DNA from: Deltaproteobacteria bacterium
GTDB lineage: Bacteria > Desulfobacterota > GWC2-55-46 > DRQE01
Length of the DNA stretch: 55,918 nucleotides
Reading direction: 5' to 3'
NCBI GenBank assembly: GCA_015492495.1
Contig: WGEY01000035.1
Span: 1-55,918, forward strand
The first letter of the stretch is position 1; each line of letters starts with the position of its first letter. Below are positions 35,037 to 44,013 of the stretch, one piece after another. Both the position numbers and the translations under genes were made by a program. A model generated the notes under the pieces. The model worked only from the letters and a program-made list of their open reading frames with translations. It was not told where the DNA came from and did not search any database.

Positions 35037-36338
35037 TCACTTCTTTGCGCCCGCTGCAAGGCTCCGGCTGAAGTGGTCATTGACGTTATCGAGAGCGCAG
35101 AAGCTTCCGCACATGGTACAGGTGTCCGGCTCCTCGGGCATCCGGCTGTCCCTTATCTCCCTGGCCCTCTCACCGAAGAGCCCGAGCCTGAACTGGGCCT
35201 CCCAGTCGAGGTCGCGCCTGGCCTTGCTCATCTCCATGTCTCGGCGCGTATCCCCGAGCTTTACCATGTCTCCCACGCGGGCCGCTATCCGGGCCGCCCT
35301 GACGCCCTCCACCACATCTTCCTTTGAAGGGAGGGCCAGGTGTTCGGCCGGAGTCACGTAGCATATGAGGTCCGCACCGTACCTTGCGGCCTGCGCGGCA
35401 CCTATGGCGGCGGATATGTGGTCATATCCTGCGGCCACATCGGTCGTGATGGGCCCTAGGACATAGAACGGGGCATCCATGCTCATCCGCTTCTGAAGCT
35501 TCACGTTGGCCTCGATGTCGTCAAGCGGCAGGTGGCCCGGCCCCTCGCACATCATCTGGCACCCCATATTCTGGCCGATCTCCACAAGCTCGCAGTTTAT
35601 GACAAGCTCCTGTACCTGTGCCCTGTCGAGGCTGTCATGGACAGCGCCCGCCCTCAGCCCGTTGCCGAGGCTGAGCACGCAATCGTACCTCTTGAGTATC
35701 TCCACCACCCTGTCGAACTTCTCGTAAAGCGGGTTCTCCCTGTCATTGTGGAGCATCCATCCGACCATGTACGAGCCCCCTCTCGAGACCAGCCCCCCGT
35801 AACGGTAGCCCTGTTTTCTGAGCCTCTCGATGGTGAGCCTCGTTATCCCGCAGTGTATGGCCATGAAGGATATGCCGTCTGCACACTGCCTCTCTATGAC
35901 GTCGAAGAGGAGCTCCTCCGTGAGCTTGTTGGGGTCGTGGTACCTCCTTATGGCCTCTGCAAACGCCTGGTACAAAGGGACGCTTCCGACCGAAAGATTC
36001 GTCGCAGAAAGCACCTCGCGCCTTATGAGATCGAGGTCTCCCCCCACGGAGAGCTCCATCAAGGTGTCCGCCCCCGCCTCTTCGGCCGCTATAGCCTTTT
36101 CCACCTCGGCCGAGACGTCGGCTATGTCGGATGAGGTGCCGATGCTTGCGTTGACCTTGGTCCTGAGCCCCCCGCCTATTGAGACGAGCCTGGCCCTGCG
36201 GTTGGTATTGTTGGGGATCACCGCCTTGCCGGCGGCTACAAGCTCCCTTATCTCTTCCGCCGATTTGGACTCTTCCCCGGCGACCTCCTCCATCTCCTTC
36301 GTGACGATGCCTTGCCTGGCGCACTCTATCTGCGTCAT
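35037..36338 (-). CDS. bzaF: ThiC paralogue, probable 5-hydroxybenzimidazole synthase BzaF
   Basis: A 433-residue radical SAM enzyme of the ThiC superfamily. The C-terminal cluster motif is CTMCGSFC. ThiC makes HMP phosphate for thiamin; its paralogue BzaF turns the same substrate, AIR, into 5-hydroxybenzimidazole for the cobalamin lower ligand without oxygen. Three points favour BzaF: it closes a cobO-U-T-S-C run, the nearly invariant ThiC segment GDGLRPG is GNGLRAG here with MMCEGPGHLP after it, and no TPP riboswitch precedes it. GGGAGG lies 7 bases before the ATG. ThiC remains possible. Confidence 0.7.
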   Translation of the reverse strand: MTQIECARQGIVTKEMEEVAGEESKSAEEIRELVAAGKAVIPNNTNRRARLVSIGGGLRTKVNASIGTSSDIADVSAEVEKAIAAEEAGADTLMELSVGGDLDLIRREVLSATNLSVGSVPLYQAFAEAIRRYHDPNKLTEELLFDVIERQCADGISFMAIHCGITRLTIERLRKQGYRYGGLVSRGGSYMVGWMLHNDRENPLYEKFDRVVEILKRYDCVLSLGNGLRAGAVHDSLDRAQVQELVINCELVEIGQNMGCQMMCEGPGHLPLDDIEANVKLQKRMSMDAPFYVLGPITTDVAAGYDHISAAIGAAQAARYGADLICYVTPAEHLALPSKEDVVEGVRAARIAARVGDMVKLGDTRRDMEMSKARRDLDWEAQFRLGLFGERAREIRDSRMPEEPDTCTMCGSFCALDNVNDHFSRSLAAGAKK

Positions 36339-36491
36339 TCAGAACCTCCCTTTAACCGACTGTATTCGACTTCCGCTTCAGGACGGGTACCCAGGCCCTG
36401 CCACGCGCGAGCCGACCCGGGTGTACTTCCGCGCCGCCAAGAGGTGATGGATGAGCCTCCAACGTACACGACCGGCATGGACGGGACCGTC

Positions 36492-37127
36492 TCAATAGAT
36501 GATCGTCCTTTCCATCTCCTGATTGGGCCCGCCGTTGAGCATCTTGACGACCCTCAGGCCGTCCTGGAAGTAATCTATTATATTGAGCCCGCCGTAGTCC
36601 TGTTCTATCCTGAAAAAGTTCTCAAGCCCAAGCCCCATTGCATCCGCCAGTATCACACGGTTCACCCCTCCGTGCGCCACTATGCAGACGTGCTCGCCGC
36701 TGTGCCTGTCTATGATCCTCTCAAGCGCCGGAAGTACCCTCTTTCGGAGCTCGGTCAAGCTCTCTCCGCCTTTTATCCTCGCGTTGGCTATGTCCTGGAA
36801 GCTGAAGCCCGCATCCTCGGGGTACTTCTCTATGGCCTCGTCCCTCGTGAGCCCCTCCCACCTGCCGAGATGAAGCTCCCTGAGCGCGGGAACCGTTATC
36901 GGCTCAAGCCCCAGCCTCTCGGCGATTATAACGGCGCCCTTCCAGGCCCTCTGTAGGTCGCTCGAATAGACGGCCCTGATCTCCCGGCCCTCGAGGAAGT
37001 CGGCAAGCCGTTCCATCTGCATGCGTCCCAGCTCCGTTATGTCCACATCACTGTGGCCGTTATAACGGAATTCGTCGTGCCCTACGACCTGGCCGTGACG
37101 CACAAGATATATCCTCGTCTCATTCAT
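36492..37127 (-). CDS. cobC: Alpha-ribazole-5'-phosphate phosphatase (histidine phosphatase family)
   Basis: A 211-residue histidine phosphatase with the catalytic YLVRHGQVVG at the N-terminus, YSSDLQRAW, the Glu in LRELHLGRWEGLT, and the second His in IVAHGGVNR. In the cobalamin pathway CobC removes the phosphate from alpha-ribazole phosphate or adenosylcobalamin phosphate. It overlaps cobS by four bases, which supports this role over a general phosphoglycerate mutase. Confidence 0.87.
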   Translation of the reverse strand: MNETRIYLVRHGQVVGHDEFRYNGHSDVDITELGRMQMERLADFLEGREIRAVYSSDLQRAWKGAVIIAERLGLEPITVPALRELHLGRWEGLTRDEAIEKYPEDAGFSFQDIANARIKGGESLTELRKRVLPALERIIDRHSGEHVCIVAHGGVNRVILADAMGLGLENFFRIEQDYGGLNIIDYFQDGLRVVKMLNGGPNQEMERTIIY

Positions 37128-37876
37128 AATCGTCCATAAATCAGAAAGATGAAGACAAGAAACAATACCTCCCCTATCTCACTTTGAAAACCCATTATGT
37201 CCCCGGTCGTGCCGCCGACCTTCGCCCTGAAAAAGACCGTCGAAATGTATGCCGCCGGCACGATGAGCGCCATCGCCGCAAGACCGGCAGCACCCATGAG
37301 GTATGCGGCCATTGCAGCGGCAAAGACCGCTGCGATAACGAATGTACCGGTTGAGTTGCCGGAAAACGCCCTTCCCAGGCCCGCCCCGCTCCTGGCGTAA
37401 CGTGCCCAGCATGCCATGGGAACTATCGCCCATCTGCCGGCGACCGGGAAGAGGAACAGGGCACGGCTCCTGATATCGGCCGTAAGAGAGACCACGCACT
37501 GGTATTTTAACAGAATCAGGAGAACGACTGCAACAACCCCTATGGCCCCCACCGAGCTCGTACGCATTATCTCGAGACGCCGCTCAGGGGTGCTTCCCCC
37601 CGCGAGCCCGTCGACTGTGTCCATGAACCCGTCGAGGTGAAGCCCGCCGTTTGTAAGAAACAGTATGACAAGGAGCAGTGCGCTCTCCGGTCCTGCAGGG
37701 AGCATGTCACGGAGAAGATAGTCTGCGCCTGCGACTACAGCACCCTGCAACGCCCCGACGACCGGGAAGAAGGCCATCGACCGTGAGAGCTCTTCGGGTT
37801 CCACGGTGATGTTCTTTTTTACGCTGAAGAGCGTAAGAAACTGGAGGGCAAGTATAAGACGTCTTAGAGGCTTCAC
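37124..37876 (-). CDS. cobS: Adenosylcobinamide-GDP ribazoletransferase
   Basis: CobS is the membrane enzyme that joins adenosylcobinamide-GDP to alpha-ribazole (phosphate), completing the cobalamin nucleotide loop. The 250-residue protein has about six helices and the family motif [19 protein letters not shown], plus the later KVGGTTGD segment near the C-terminus. It overlaps cobT upstream and cobC downstream by four bases each. Confidence 0.94.
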   Translation of the reverse strand: MKPLRRLILALQFLTLFSVKKNITVEPEELSRSMAFFPVVGALQGAVVAGADYLLRDMLPAGPESALLLVILFLTNGGLHLDGFMDTVDGLAGGSTPERRLEIMRTSSVGAIGVVAVVLLILLKYQCVVSLTADIRSRALFLFPVAGRWAIVPMACWARYARSGAGLGRAFSGNSTGTFVIAAVFAAAMAAYLMGAAGLAAMALIVPAAYISTVFFRAKVGGTTGDIMGFQSEIGEVLFLVFIFLIYGRL

Positions 37877-38937
37877 TTTTTCTCTGAAACCCCGGCCTCG
37901 TCAAAGGTTGCCATCTCGTTGTAGATCTTCACACCGGCCTCGATGAGCGTCATGCCTATGGCCGCGCCTGTTCCTTCACCTAGCCTGAGGTCCAGATCCA
38001 CGAACGGTCTGAGCCCCATCCTGTCGAGCATGACCCTGTGCCCCCTCTCTACAGAGACGTGCGCCGCGAATATGTAGTCCTTTATACCGGGCTCGAGCTC
38101 CGTTGCCACCAGCGCACCGGCCGTTGATATGAAACCGTCTATGACAACCGGCACCCGCCTCGACGCCGCACCCACGACGAGCCCGCAGATCGCCGCGATC
38201 TCCGGCCCGCCGACCTTTGAAAGGACGTCGAGCGGATCCTTGGGATCGGGCCTGTTCACCTCGAGGCTCTCCTCTATGACCCTCACCTTGTGCTCAAAGG
38301 CACGATCGTCTATGCCGGTGCCCTTGCCCGTAACCTCGCGTACCGGAAGGCCCGAGAAGGCCGCTATAACGGCGCTCGAAGGCGTGGTGTTGGCGATCCC
38401 CATCTCTCCGGTGGCAAAGACCACCCCACCTCCTGCATATTCTGTGGCGAGCTCGATCCCCACATCGATGCACTTGAGGGCCTCTTCCTCTGTCATGGCC
38501 GGACCCTTGCGCATGTTTCGGCTGCCCATGACGACCTTCCTCGAGATGAGCCCCTCGGCCGTGTGGCCGCCTGCTCCGAAGTCATGGTCCACGCCCACAT
38601 CGATGACCTTCACCTCGGCCCCGGCATGCCTTGCAAGGACGTTTATTCCGGCTCCGCCCCTCAAGAAGTTGTAGACCATCTGGGCCGTCACCTCCTTGGG
38701 AAAGGCGCTCACGCCCTCTTCGCTCACGCCATGGTCCGCGGCGAAGACAAAGACCATCTTTCGCGTTATCCGCGGCCTGATCTCGCCCGTTATCGCCACG
38801 ATCCTCTCGGCGAACTCCTCGAGGCGTCCGAGGCTTCCCAAGGGTTTTGTAAGTGAGTCGAGCCTTCTGCGGGCCTCTTTGATGAGCCGTGAGTCGATCG
38901 GCCGGATGGATTCAAGCGTTGATGAAAGGTTCGACAT
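37873..38937 (-). CDS. cobT: Nicotinate-nucleotide--dimethylbenzimidazole phosphoribosyltransferase
   Basis: CobT activates the lower-ligand base by adding ribose phosphate from nicotinate mononucleotide. The 354-residue product shows [15 protein letters not shown] near the start, [20 protein letters not shown], and the catalytic glutamate region near the end ([18 protein letters not shown]). A GGAGG lies 7 bases before the ATG. In this operon its base substrate would be 5-hydroxybenzimidazole if BzaF is correctly named. Confidence 0.95.
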   Translation of the reverse strand: MSNLSSTLESIRPIDSRLIKEARRRLDSLTKPLGSLGRLEEFAERIVAITGEIRPRITRKMVFVFAADHGVSEEGVSAFPKEVTAQMVYNFLRGGAGINVLARHAGAEVKVIDVGVDHDFGAGGHTAEGLISRKVVMGSRNMRKGPAMTEEEALKCIDVGIELATEYAGGGVVFATGEMGIANTTPSSAVIAAFSGLPVREVTGKGTGIDDRAFEHKVRVIEESLEVNRPDPKDPLDVLSKVGGPEIAAICGLVVGAASRRVPVVIDGFISTAGALVATELEPGIKDYIFAAHVSVERGHRVMLDRMGLRPFVDLDLRLGEGTGAAIGMTLIEAGVKIYNEMATFDEAGVSEKK

Positions 38938-38952
38938 TCTCTTGCCTCCTCA

Positions 38953-39079
38953 CAGGGATTCCTTGAAAATGCAAAGCGAGCGCCTGTCTGCCGTGCTACG
39001 GCACGGGCATTCCCCGAAGCCCGCTTCGGGGTTGGCGAGCGAATATAATACGAACTTCCTTACATTTGAAGGTTCCCTG
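38953..39079. repeat. Palindromic repeat family B, copy 2
   Basis: 127 bases ending in inverted copies of a terminus: CAGGGATTCCTTGAAAATGC on the left and TTTGAAGGTTCCCTG on the right. Inside are two hairpins, one CCGTGC/GCACGG and one CCCCGAAGC/GCTTCGGGG. It matches 8286-8417. It sits in the cobT-cobU gap (38938-39236), followed by another small hairpin CTGTCTGCTACAGGCAG; no gene lies there. Confidence 0.72.
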
Positions 39080-39236
39080 TCTGCTACAGGCAGGCCTGAG
39101 CCTGCAGGGTGCTTCACACCGCAGGATATCCCCTCTTCCCGCGGAAGACCGGGGAATGGGCCCGCGTCGCATCTACGAAGCAGGATCGGGATGCGAAGGA
39201 CCGACACCCATGCCAGGGGGCACCTCATTCAGTCCG

Positions 39237-39782
39237 TCACTTCATCTTGAGTGCGATACCAGCCGCAACGAAGAAGACCTCGTCCGCACTTGCCGCCATC
39301 CTCTGGTTGGCGAGTCCCGCGAGGTCGCGGAAGCGCCTCCCGAGCGGATTGTCCGGGACAATGGCGCAGCCCACCTCGTTCGAGACCGCTATGACGGATG
39401 AATCCAGGGCTGCACACGCATCGGCAAGCCTATCGGTTGCCCGGAGTATGGCGTCGTCTGTAAGGCCCTCCTCAATCAGGTTCGAAAGCCACAGTGTGAG
39501 GCAATCGATGAGCACCACCGAGGGGGCTCGTTGCCCCTCCAACCTCGAGACAAGGTCCACCGGCTCTTCGATAGTCGTCCATTCCCCTCCCCTCGACTTT
39601 CTGTGCGCGGCGACCCTCTGTTCCATTTCACCGTCAAGCACCCTCGCGGTGGCGAGGTATACAGGCCGAAGCCCGCCTTCCCTGGCAGCGGTCTCGGCAA
39701 GCCTCTGGGCGAAGGTGCTCTTTCCGCTGCGCGCCCCGCCGAGTATGAAACTGAACCTTTTGAGCCCCTTCTTCAAAGACAC
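39237..39782 (-). CDS. cobU: Adenosylcobinamide kinase / guanylyltransferase
   Basis: CobU phosphorylates adenosylcobinamide and adds GMP. The 181-residue protein has Walker A LGGARSGKSTFAQRLAE, the guanylylation His region EQRVAAHRKSR, and LIDCLTLWLSNL with SNEVGCAIVP. The start is GTG 39782, two bases after the stop of cobO, so the two are coupled. Confidence 0.95.
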   Translation of the reverse strand: MSLKKGLKRFSFILGGARSGKSTFAQRLAETAAREGGLRPVYLATARVLDGEMEQRVAAHRKSRGGEWTTIEEPVDLVSRLEGQRAPSVVLIDCLTLWLSNLIEEGLTDDAILRATDRLADACAALDSSVIAVSNEVGCAIVPDNPLGRRFRDLAGLANQRMAASADEVFFVAAGIALKMK

Positions 39783-39784
39783 CC

Positions 39785-40360
39785 CTAAAACTCGATCCCC
39801 TTTCTGGCCTTAGTTCCCCCGTCATAGGGGTGCTTTATCTTGAGCATCTCTGTTACGTAATCCGCAATCCTTACCAGCTCAGTCGGTGCGTCCCTGCCGG
39901 TAAGTACGACCTCAACCCCTTCTGGTCGCTTATCGAGAAAGCCGATCACATCACCCACATCGATGTATCCGCCGTTTACCGCGCCGATTATCTCATCGAG
40001 GACGACCATGTCAAAGCAGCCCTCCATCATCCTCGTCCTGGCAAGTTCAAAGGCATCGACCACCGAACGTTTCACAGCCGGATGGTCCGTCCGTCGACCG
40101 GTAAACAAGGGGTGCCTGACGTTCGAGCGTACGAGCTCGACACCGTCGAGGTATCTTTCAAAGACCTCCTTTTCGCCCGAAGGGTCGTCCTTGAGCTTGA
40201 AGAACTGTACGAAGAGGACCCTCAGCCCCTGTCCGGCCGCCCTTACCGCAAGCCCTATGGCAGCGGTGGTCTTGCCCTTGCCCTGGCCGGTGTACACGTG
40301 CACGAGCCCGGTCCTGAGGCGTTTTTTTTCAACCGACTTCTCCCGCTCGCACACAGACAT
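39785..40360 (-). CDS. cobO: Corrinoid adenosyltransferase
   Basis: CobO/BtuR transfers the adenosyl group from ATP to cob(I)alamin or cobinamide. The 191-residue protein has the Walker A-like YTGQGKGKTTAAIGLAVRAAG, the LDEIIGAVNGG segment and the diagnostic C-terminal KHPYDGGTKARKGIEF. AGGAG precedes the ATG. It is the first gene of the cob operon. Confidence 0.95.
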   Translation of the reverse strand: MSVCEREKSVEKKRLRTGLVHVYTGQGKGKTTAAIGLAVRAAGQGLRVLFVQFFKLKDDPSGEKEVFERYLDGVELVRSNVRHPLFTGRRTDHPAVKRSVVDAFELARTRMMEGCFDMVVLDEIIGAVNGGYIDVGDVIGFLDKRPEGVEVVLTGRDAPTELVRIADYVTEMLKIKHPYDGGTKARKGIEF

Positions 40361-40525
40361 TCGTCTCCTGCTTTCGGATCAAGGGGACCCTTTCCGATCT
40401 CTATCAAGCAACAACCCGTCCCGGGACACCTGAAAGGCATATCTGCTCAAAGACGGCGTACCGCAAGCCTTTCCGTTATCAGACCTTGTGCTGGGAATTG
40501 GAACGGACCTGGATCCAAGGTATAT

Positions 40526-40555
40526 AGGCTATCAGCTTTATGAAAATGTAGTCAA
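40526..40555 (-). promoter_or_regulatory. Possible sigma-70 promoter of the cob operon
   Basis: Minus strand TTGACT (40555-40550), 18 bases, TAGCCT (40531-40526). Predicted start about 40519 leaves a leader of some 160 bases. I see no cobalamin riboswitch in it. The gap 40361-40624 has no gene. Confidence 0.45.
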
Positions 40556-40624
40556 GGGTATTTTTCGGCAAACCGCAGGTGGGTATCCGGAAGCTACCGT
40601 CGGCACGCGCCTTGGTGCATCCGC

Positions 40625-42220
40625 TCAGTCGGCAAAGTGTTTGAACAGCTTGATCCTGGTGGGATGACGCAGCTTCTCGAGCGCCTTCGACTCTATCTGC
40701 CTTATCCTTTCGCGGGTGACGTTGAAGTGCTCTCCGACCTCTTCGAGCGTATAGTCGGTCGCCTCACCGATCCCGAACCTCATCCTCAGCACCTCCTCCT
40801 CGCGCGTGCTCAGTGTGGCGAGTATCCGGTTCATGTGGTCGATGAGGTTGGAGTGCATCGCCTCTTCCGCTGGAGAGGCGGCGTTCCTGTCCGGTATGAA
40901 GTCGCACAAGAATCCGCCGTCCTCCTCTCCCACGGGGGTCTCGAGCGAGACGGGATCGCGTGTTATCTTGAGCGCCTTCCTGACCTTGTCCACTGATATG
41001 CCCATCTTTTCGGCCACCTCTTCGGGCGTGGGCTCCCTGCCGTTGAGCTGCACGAAATGGCGCGTGATACGCTGGAGCCTGTTTATGGTCTCGGTCATGT
41101 GTACCGGTATGCGGATTATCCTTGACTGATCGGCGATGGCCCTCGAGATGGACTGCCTTATCCACCACGTGGCATAGGTCGAGAACTTGTAGCCCCTGGT
41201 GTATTCGAACTTTTCGACCGCCCTCATGAGACCGATATTGCCCTCCTGTATGAGGTCGAGAAAGTGCAACCCCCTGTTGAGAAACCTCTTGGCTATACTG
41301 ACGACAAGCCTGAGGTTGGCCCTGATGAGTTCTTCCCTTGCGGCGTCTATGCGCAGCTTGGATTTTCCGAGCCTCCTCACTGCCTTCGAAAGCCCTTCCC
41401 CGTCCAGTCCCGTACGTGCCTCAAGGGCCCTTAGTTCCCTGCGCGCCTCCTTGAGCCGCTTTACCGCCCTTCTGAACTCATCCTCCCCCACCACGAGATC
41501 CACCTTCTCGCCCCTTTTAAGCCTCCTGTCGACCTCGAGTATCTCGCCTTCGCGGAGCTTGAGCTTCCTCTCCACCGAAGAGACCCTTCTCCTCAACCTC
41601 CTGTGCTCCCTCGCACATTCGCAGAATGCCTTGTATAGCCTCTCAAGCAGCCTGGACCTACTGCCGATGCCGGCCAAAAGTTCGACAAGCCGCTCCTCAT
41701 CTCCAACCCTGGCGGTCTCCCTGCGGCCGTTGGACGAAATAAGCCTCTTGTAACGCCGCTCAACCTGTGCTATGGCCTTCAACAGCCTCTCAGGCTCACC
41801 CTCCTCGTCAGCCAACGCCTCCTCGCCTTCCACCGCGGCGTCCCTCGACCGGTCCGAAAAGTCATGCCTTGCCAGTATCTCGTCCTTCAGCCTGTTGAGC
41901 TCCGCAAGAAGGAGCGGGCTTCTGAGAAACTCCCTTATCATCTCCTCTCTGCCGCACTCTATCCTCCTGCCCAGCTCCATCTCCTCCTGCTTTGAGAGAA
42001 GCGTTCCCTTGCTCATCTCCCTGAAGTAACTCCGGACAGGGTCCAGCTCGCCTGCGACGTAATCGGGGCGGTCTGCCTCCTCGAACGCTGCGTTCCCGTC
42101 CCGGCTACATTCGAGGTCCTGGGCGGGGTCCATCAGGTCCTCGTGGAGATCAACGTGATCCATTTCTTCCAATGTCTTGTGCGAACCGCCGTTACCGGAA
42201 CCGTGAGAGGTCAGTTTCAT
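40625..42220 (-). CDS. rpoD: RNA polymerase sigma factor RpoD (sigma-70)
   Basis: The housekeeping sigma factor, 531 residues. Region 1.2 starts near residue 60 ([17 protein letters not shown]), a charged non-conserved region follows, and region 2 has [20 protein letters not shown] and [19 protein letters not shown]. Region 3 has [14 protein letters not shown] and region 4.2 [20 protein letters not shown]. The N-terminal 60 residues are short and acidic, without the normal region 1.1 fold. The ATG at 42220 follows AGGAG by 8 bases; a GTG directly before it is less likely. It lies 56 bases after dnaG. Confidence 0.96.
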   Translation of the reverse strand: MKLTSHGSGNGGSHKTLEEMDHVDLHEDLMDPAQDLECSRDGNAAFEEADRPDYVAGELDPVRSYFREMSKGTLLSKQEEMELGRRIECGREEMIREFLRSPLLLAELNRLKDEILARHDFSDRSRDAAVEGEEALADEEGEPERLLKAIAQVERRYKRLISSNGRRETARVGDEERLVELLAGIGSRSRLLERLYKAFCECAREHRRLRRRVSSVERKLKLREGEILEVDRRLKRGEKVDLVVGEDEFRRAVKRLKEARRELRALEARTGLDGEGLSKAVRRLGKSKLRIDAAREELIRANLRLVVSIAKRFLNRGLHFLDLIQEGNIGLMRAVEKFEYTRGYKFSTYATWWIRQSISRAIADQSRIIRIPVHMTETINRLQRITRHFVQLNGREPTPEEVAEKMGISVDKVRKALKITRDPVSLETPVGEEDGGFLCDFIPDRNAASPAEEAMHSNLIDHMNRILATLSTREEEVLRMRFGIGEATDYTLEEVGEHFNVTRERIRQIESKALEKLRHPTRIKLFKHFAD

Positions 42221-42276
42221 CACCGATGCTCCTTTGATGGTATGTGGGCTATCATGCTGTCTTCTGAACAGACGGG

Positions 42277-44010
42277 CTACCGTTCGCCTTCGGGGCCCAT
42301 TTTTCCGAGTATCTTGCGCACAAGATCTTCATGGCCGCTCTCCTCGAGCCTCCTTAGCATCTCGACGGTCGCCCTTCTGGGCCTGCCTGCCTCCAGTATC
42401 TTCCTCGTGCAGTCATCGAGCATCCTCTCTGGCGACTCCATGAAGCCCTTTTCATCGCTGAAGATGGTCTCTGCCACGAAACCCCTTACATCCTCGTCAT
42501 ACACCCGGTCGAACACCTTTTCCGGCTCCGTAACCCCGTCTTCGTACAATGAGGCTACGACTCTGGCGACCTCTTTCAGGAGCGGGGTCCTGAAAAGGGC
42601 GAAGGCCTCTTTCACCCTCTCGCTGTAGAGCTCCGGATGCCTGAGGATCACCTTCAACACCATGGACTCCGCAAGCCTCGAACCATCCGGCCTCAACACA
42701 CCCTTCAGGATCCGCGACGGGGTTGAACCCTGACTCGAGGCAAGGTTCATGGCCTCGTACACCGCCCTTGCGTCTACACCGAGAACGGACGCGACCATGG
42801 CCACGTAATGCTCCCTGGATGCGGCGTTCCTTATCCTTACGAGCCTGGGCACGGCCTCGTCCAGATACGCCGCCTTGCCGTCGGCAGAGCCCGTATCGTG
42901 GACCCTTTTGAGCTCCTTCAAGAAAAACTCCATGATCGGCTCTGCACCGCGGATCTCCTCTTCGAGCCTTTCTCTCCCCTCCCTTTTGAGGAAGTCGTCC
43001 GGATCGCATCCGTCCGGAAGCACCACCACCCTTGTTGGCATCTCTTCGGACAGGGCCAGGTCCAGCCCCCTCAGGGCCGCCTTTCTTCCCGCCTCGTCCG
43101 CGTCAAAGAGCATGCACACCGAGCCGGCGTAGCGCTTCAAAATCCTTACGTGTCCCGGTGTAAGGGCCGTGCCCATAGTCGCGACACTGTTCGTCAACCC
43201 CGAACGGTGCAGGGCTATGAGGTCGAAGTATCCTTCGACCAGGATAACGTATCCGGCCTTGCTTATCGCCCCTTTCGCCTGGTACAGCCCGTAGAGGACC
43301 TCGCTTTTCCTGAACACCGCTGTCTCCGGCGAGTTCAGGTACTTCGGCTCTGCCGCGTCTATGCTCCTTCCGCCGAATCCGACCACCCTCCCCCTGATAT
43401 CTATTATCGGAAAGATTATCCTTTCCCTGAAGCGGTCATAGTAACGATTGTCAGCTTTACCCACCAGCCCGGCCTTCACGGCGAGATCGAGGTCCAATCC
43501 CCTGTCTCTGAGATAGACCACCAGGCCGTCACTCCGCATGGGGGCGTAGCCGAGTTTGAACCTGCTCGCTATCTCGCCATCATATCCCCTCTTCTTGAGG
43601 TAATGCCTTGCCCTGGCCCCGGGTGTGGAGCCCAACGTCTCCACAAAGAAGTCGCACGCAGCCTGGTTCAGCCTGTATATGCGCTCCCTTTCACCTCCCC
43701 CGCCACGCCTGTCGGCCCACTCTTCCTGTATGTGTATTCCGTATCTCCTTGCAAGGGACCTTACGGCCTCGGGAAAGCTCATGCCCTCGTGCTTCATGAG
43801 GAATGTTATGGCGCTCCCGCCCGTGTGGCATCCGAAGCAGTAGAAGATGTTCTTCTCCTCGCTTACCGTAAAGGAAGGGGTCTTTTCCGAGTGGAACGGA
43901 CACAGCCCCACATGATTGCGCCCCCTCCTCTTCAGCGGAACATACTCCGAGACGACCTCCACGATGTCGGCACGCTCCCTGACCTCTTCTATCTTCTCGC
44001 GCGGTATCAT
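42277..44010 (-). CDS. dnaG: DNA primase
   Basis: DnaG makes the RNA primers for replication. The 577 residues show the N-terminal zinc finger ([13 protein letters not shown] and YCFGCHTGG), the catalytic TOPRIM domain ([26 protein letters not shown]) and a C-terminal part that would bind DnaB. It starts three bases after the mutS2 stop and leads into rpoD. Confidence 0.96.
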   Translation of the reverse strand: MIPREKIEEVRERADIVEVVSEYVPLKRRGRNHVGLCPFHSEKTPSFTVSEEKNIFYCFGCHTGGSAITFLMKHEGMSFPEAVRSLARRYGIHIQEEWADRRGGGGERERIYRLNQAACDFFVETLGSTPGARARHYLKKRGYDGEIASRFKLGYAPMRSDGLVVYLRDRGLDLDLAVKAGLVGKADNRYYDRFRERIIFPIIDIRGRVVGFGGRSIDAAEPKYLNSPETAVFRKSEVLYGLYQAKGAISKAGYVILVEGYFDLIALHRSGLTNSVATMGTALTPGHVRILKRYAGSVCMLFDADEAGRKAALRGLDLALSEEMPTRVVVLPDGCDPDDFLKREGRERLEEEIRGAEPIMEFFLKELKRVHDTGSADGKAAYLDEAVPRLVRIRNAASREHYVAMVASVLGVDARAVYEAMNLASSQGSTPSRILKGVLRPDGSRLAESMVLKVILRHPELYSERVKEAFALFRTPLLKEVARVVASLYEDGVTEPEKVFDRVYDEDVRGFVAETIFSDEKGFMESPERMLDDCTRKILEAGRPRRATVEMLRRLEESGHEDLVRKILGKMGPEGER

Positions 44011-44013
44011 TGT

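Noticed and set aside
33392-35071. A 559-codon plus-strand open frame
   Set aside because: It lies antisense to comM, which has every family motif. High GC leaves few stops in the opposite frame; the product has no recognisable domain.
36339-36491. TPP riboswitch before the ThiC-family gene
   Set aside because: Neither the CTGAGA box nor the later conserved pyrophosphate-sensing segment is present.
40361-40624. Cobalamin riboswitch before cobO
   Set aside because: Some GGTGTCCCGG-like bases occur, but no proper B12 box or conserved core can be aligned by eye.
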